Positions 40,515 to 41,983 of a stretch of DNA of 41,983 nt are shown here, piece by piece. Each line of letters begins with the position of its first letter. The stretch's first letter is position 1. Location: assembly GCA_023384455.1 (NCBI GenBank), contig JAHDWH010000027.1, forward strand, positions 1 through 41,983, in the 5' to 3' direction. Under the pieces are notes generated by a model. It saw only the letters and a list, made by a program, of their open reading frames with translations, did no database searches and was not told the DNA's origin. The stretch comes from Caldilineaceae bacterium (GTDB taxonomy: Bacteria; Chloroflexota; Anaerolineae; Caldilineales; Caldilineaceae). A program made the position numbers and the translations under genes.

Positions 40515-40568
40515 AGGCAAATTATAGCACGCGTAGGGGATGGATGCGAACCGCTACGTATTCTTTAC

Positions 40569-40632
40569 GTAACTGTTCAGCCACCCCACCCCCTCCCAAC
40601 CTCCCCCACCGTGGGAGAGGGTGGGCAGTTAC
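40569..40632 (+). mobile_element. MITE copy E, 64 bp, internally deleted
   Basis: Both ends retained (GTAACTGTTCAGCC ... GGGTGGGCAGTTAC); flanks TTCTTTAC / GTCTGTAC match 6/8; first internal hairpin missing. Confidence 0.75.
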
Positions 40633-40743
40633 GTCTGTACGAAGGGTCTCTTGCGATAATAACCGAATTACCGACGAAAAAAGTGCAGTCTGTGTTACAA
40701 ATTGTAATGGAACTCCAGCCTACCCGGAAAAGTCACAACAAAA

Positions 40744-40840
40744 GTAACTGTTGAGCCACCCTACCCCTCCCCATTCCAGGGAGGGAAGTGGATCGACTCC
40801 TCCCCCACTGTGGGGGAGGTTGGGTGGGGTGAGCAGTTAC
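40744..40840 (+). mobile_element. MITE copy F, 97 bp
   Basis: Ends GTAACTGTTGAGCC ... GGGTGAGCAGTTAC; flanks CAACAAAA (40736-40743) / AAACAAAA (40841-40848) match 7/8. Confidence 0.88.
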
Positions 40841-40878
40841 AAACAAAAAGCCCTTCAGCAGAGCGGCTGAAGGGCTTT
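40841..40878 (-). terminator. Intrinsic terminator of the downstream cytochrome gene (minus strand)
   Basis: AAAGCCCTTCAGC-AGAGCG-GCTGAAGGGCTTT with A-rich tract on the plus strand (T tract on minus). Confidence 0.9.
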
Positions 40879-40899
40879 GATCTGGCAGGAAGTCTTCTG

Positions 40900-41436
40900 C
40901 TATTGGCCTCGTTGGGTTAACAGATAGGCGACAATATCCACAATATCCTGGGCGCTTAGGATGTCCTTATAGGTTTGCGGCATCACACCGCCATTGTAAC
41001 CGTTGGTCACAAAAGCATTGGGGGCTGTGATGCTGGTGTACAGATAGAGCGCCGGGGATTCGCCCTGTACACGGGTGATCGCCGTGCTTGCCACATTGCC
41101 CCAGGTGGGTGCAACCACATCATTAGAATTGTCCAGCCGATGGCAACCCACACAACCAGCGCTGGTAGCCACCTGCTCGCCGTTGACCGGATCGCCAGGG
41201 AGGAGCGCTGCCACATCCGCAGCCAAGCCAGCATATATCTCTTCATCGGTCAGCGTGTTAATATCTGGGATAGGTGTGGGGATGGGCGGCACAAAGGCTT
41301 GCCCTTTGACTTCGGGGACCATATCTGGCGAAATTAGCTGGGCGCGCGGATTGGGCGCACAGGCAGCCAGAACAAAAATGACGACGAGCAAGGATGCCGT
41401 CAACAGATAGAATCGATTGCTATGAAGACTTCCCAT
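40900..41436 (-). CDS. Lipoprotein c-type cytochrome
   Basis: Lipobox VLAAC; SAGCVGCHRLD haem site; GVMPQTYKDILSAQDIVDIVAYLLT. Confidence 0.88.
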   Translation of the reverse strand: MGSLHSNRFYLLTASLLVVIFVLAACAPNPRAQLISPDMVPEVKGQAFVPPIPTPIPDINTLTDEEIYAGLAADVAALLPGDPVNGEQVATSAGCVGCHRLDNSNDVVAPTWGNVASTAITRVQGESPALYLYTSITAPNAFVTNGYNGGVMPQTYKDILSAQDIVDIVAYLLTQRGQ

Positions 41437-41983
41437 CGATACTCTCCACAAGAAAGTGCAGCCCAGGGCGGTTTCGGTGGATGGACTACGAACCGGGTAA
41501 AAGGTAGAATAAACAGGACACAGTGTAACACGGGACGCGCTGGGATGCAATTCTGTGCGCAAAAATTCACAAAGGCAATAGTTGGAAACTCACAGCGTCG
41601 GGGGTATCACCGCCAAAGACTTCGAATTGGCGCGAAAAACAGAAGACATACTCCTCTGGATGCCTGGGACCGGAGACGCATTGGCTGGTCCGGTGGGAAA
41701 ATGGGTCGAGTGAAAGAGAGAGAGGGGATTGGGCATTAACGATGGAATGAATAGTGAGAAGACCAGATCACATCAGCGTCTATGCAATGCAGACGCCCCG
41801 GGCTATGCGATGTTGAGGATAGTGAAGGGTTGGCCCAATGTTCTCGTGGCTTCTTTTGCCCAATCTTACCCACACTCTATCTCGCGCTGGCCGGGAAGTC
41901 AAATCCACAAAATCTGTTTCGTTGGGTACTTGAGTTTGGCTCTTTAGCGAAGGGGGTAGAAAAAGGGATAATTTTGGTGTAGA

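Noticed and set aside
41437-41983. Small ORFs at the right edge of the window (41422-41739, 41729-41947, 41782-41982)
   Set aside because: No recognisable domains or ribosome binding context; likely intergenic or chance ORFs.

Overview
Bacterial chromosome segment that looks like Chloroflexota (inferred from gene content and style, not verified). No rRNA, tRNA or CRISPR array was recognised. Most genes are housekeeping or metabolic. On the minus strand there is a glycolytic cluster (yvcK-like, gap, pgk, small acidic ORF, tpiA), followed further down by a histidine phosphatase and a DUF3090 protein. Elsewhere are folC, an AlbA_2/ATPase-type regulator, a thiolase plus DUF35 Zn-ribbon pair, a patatin, a TPP riboswitch with a lone ThiB-like protein, a two-component system beside Met/His-rich secreted proteins, clpC, an S1-domain protein, RidA, mreB, a membrane-anchored GH3 protein, a VapBC-like module, a Gfo/Idh/MocA plus sugar isomerase pair, a LysM protein and two c-type cytochromes. 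The most notable finding is a short (~103 bp) non-coding mobile element, a MITE, present in at least six copies (one truncated by the window edge). It has GTA(A/T/C)C-TG(T/C)TCA-type terminal inverted repeats and 8-bp target duplications (3 perfect, one 7/8, one 6/8). The ends and duplication size resemble those of the IS66 family. Two copies sit inside genes, at the N-termini of yvcK and of a lipoprotein. In each, the 103-bp element plus the 8-bp duplication equals 111 bp, or exactly 37 codons, in the same orientation and reading frame, adding a near-identical peptide ([22 protein letters not shown]). Removing the element and one duplication by hand restores a textbook lipoprotein signal peptide ([26 protein letters not shown]). 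Several other palindromic repeat families sit at gene borders and repeatedly overlap stop codons.
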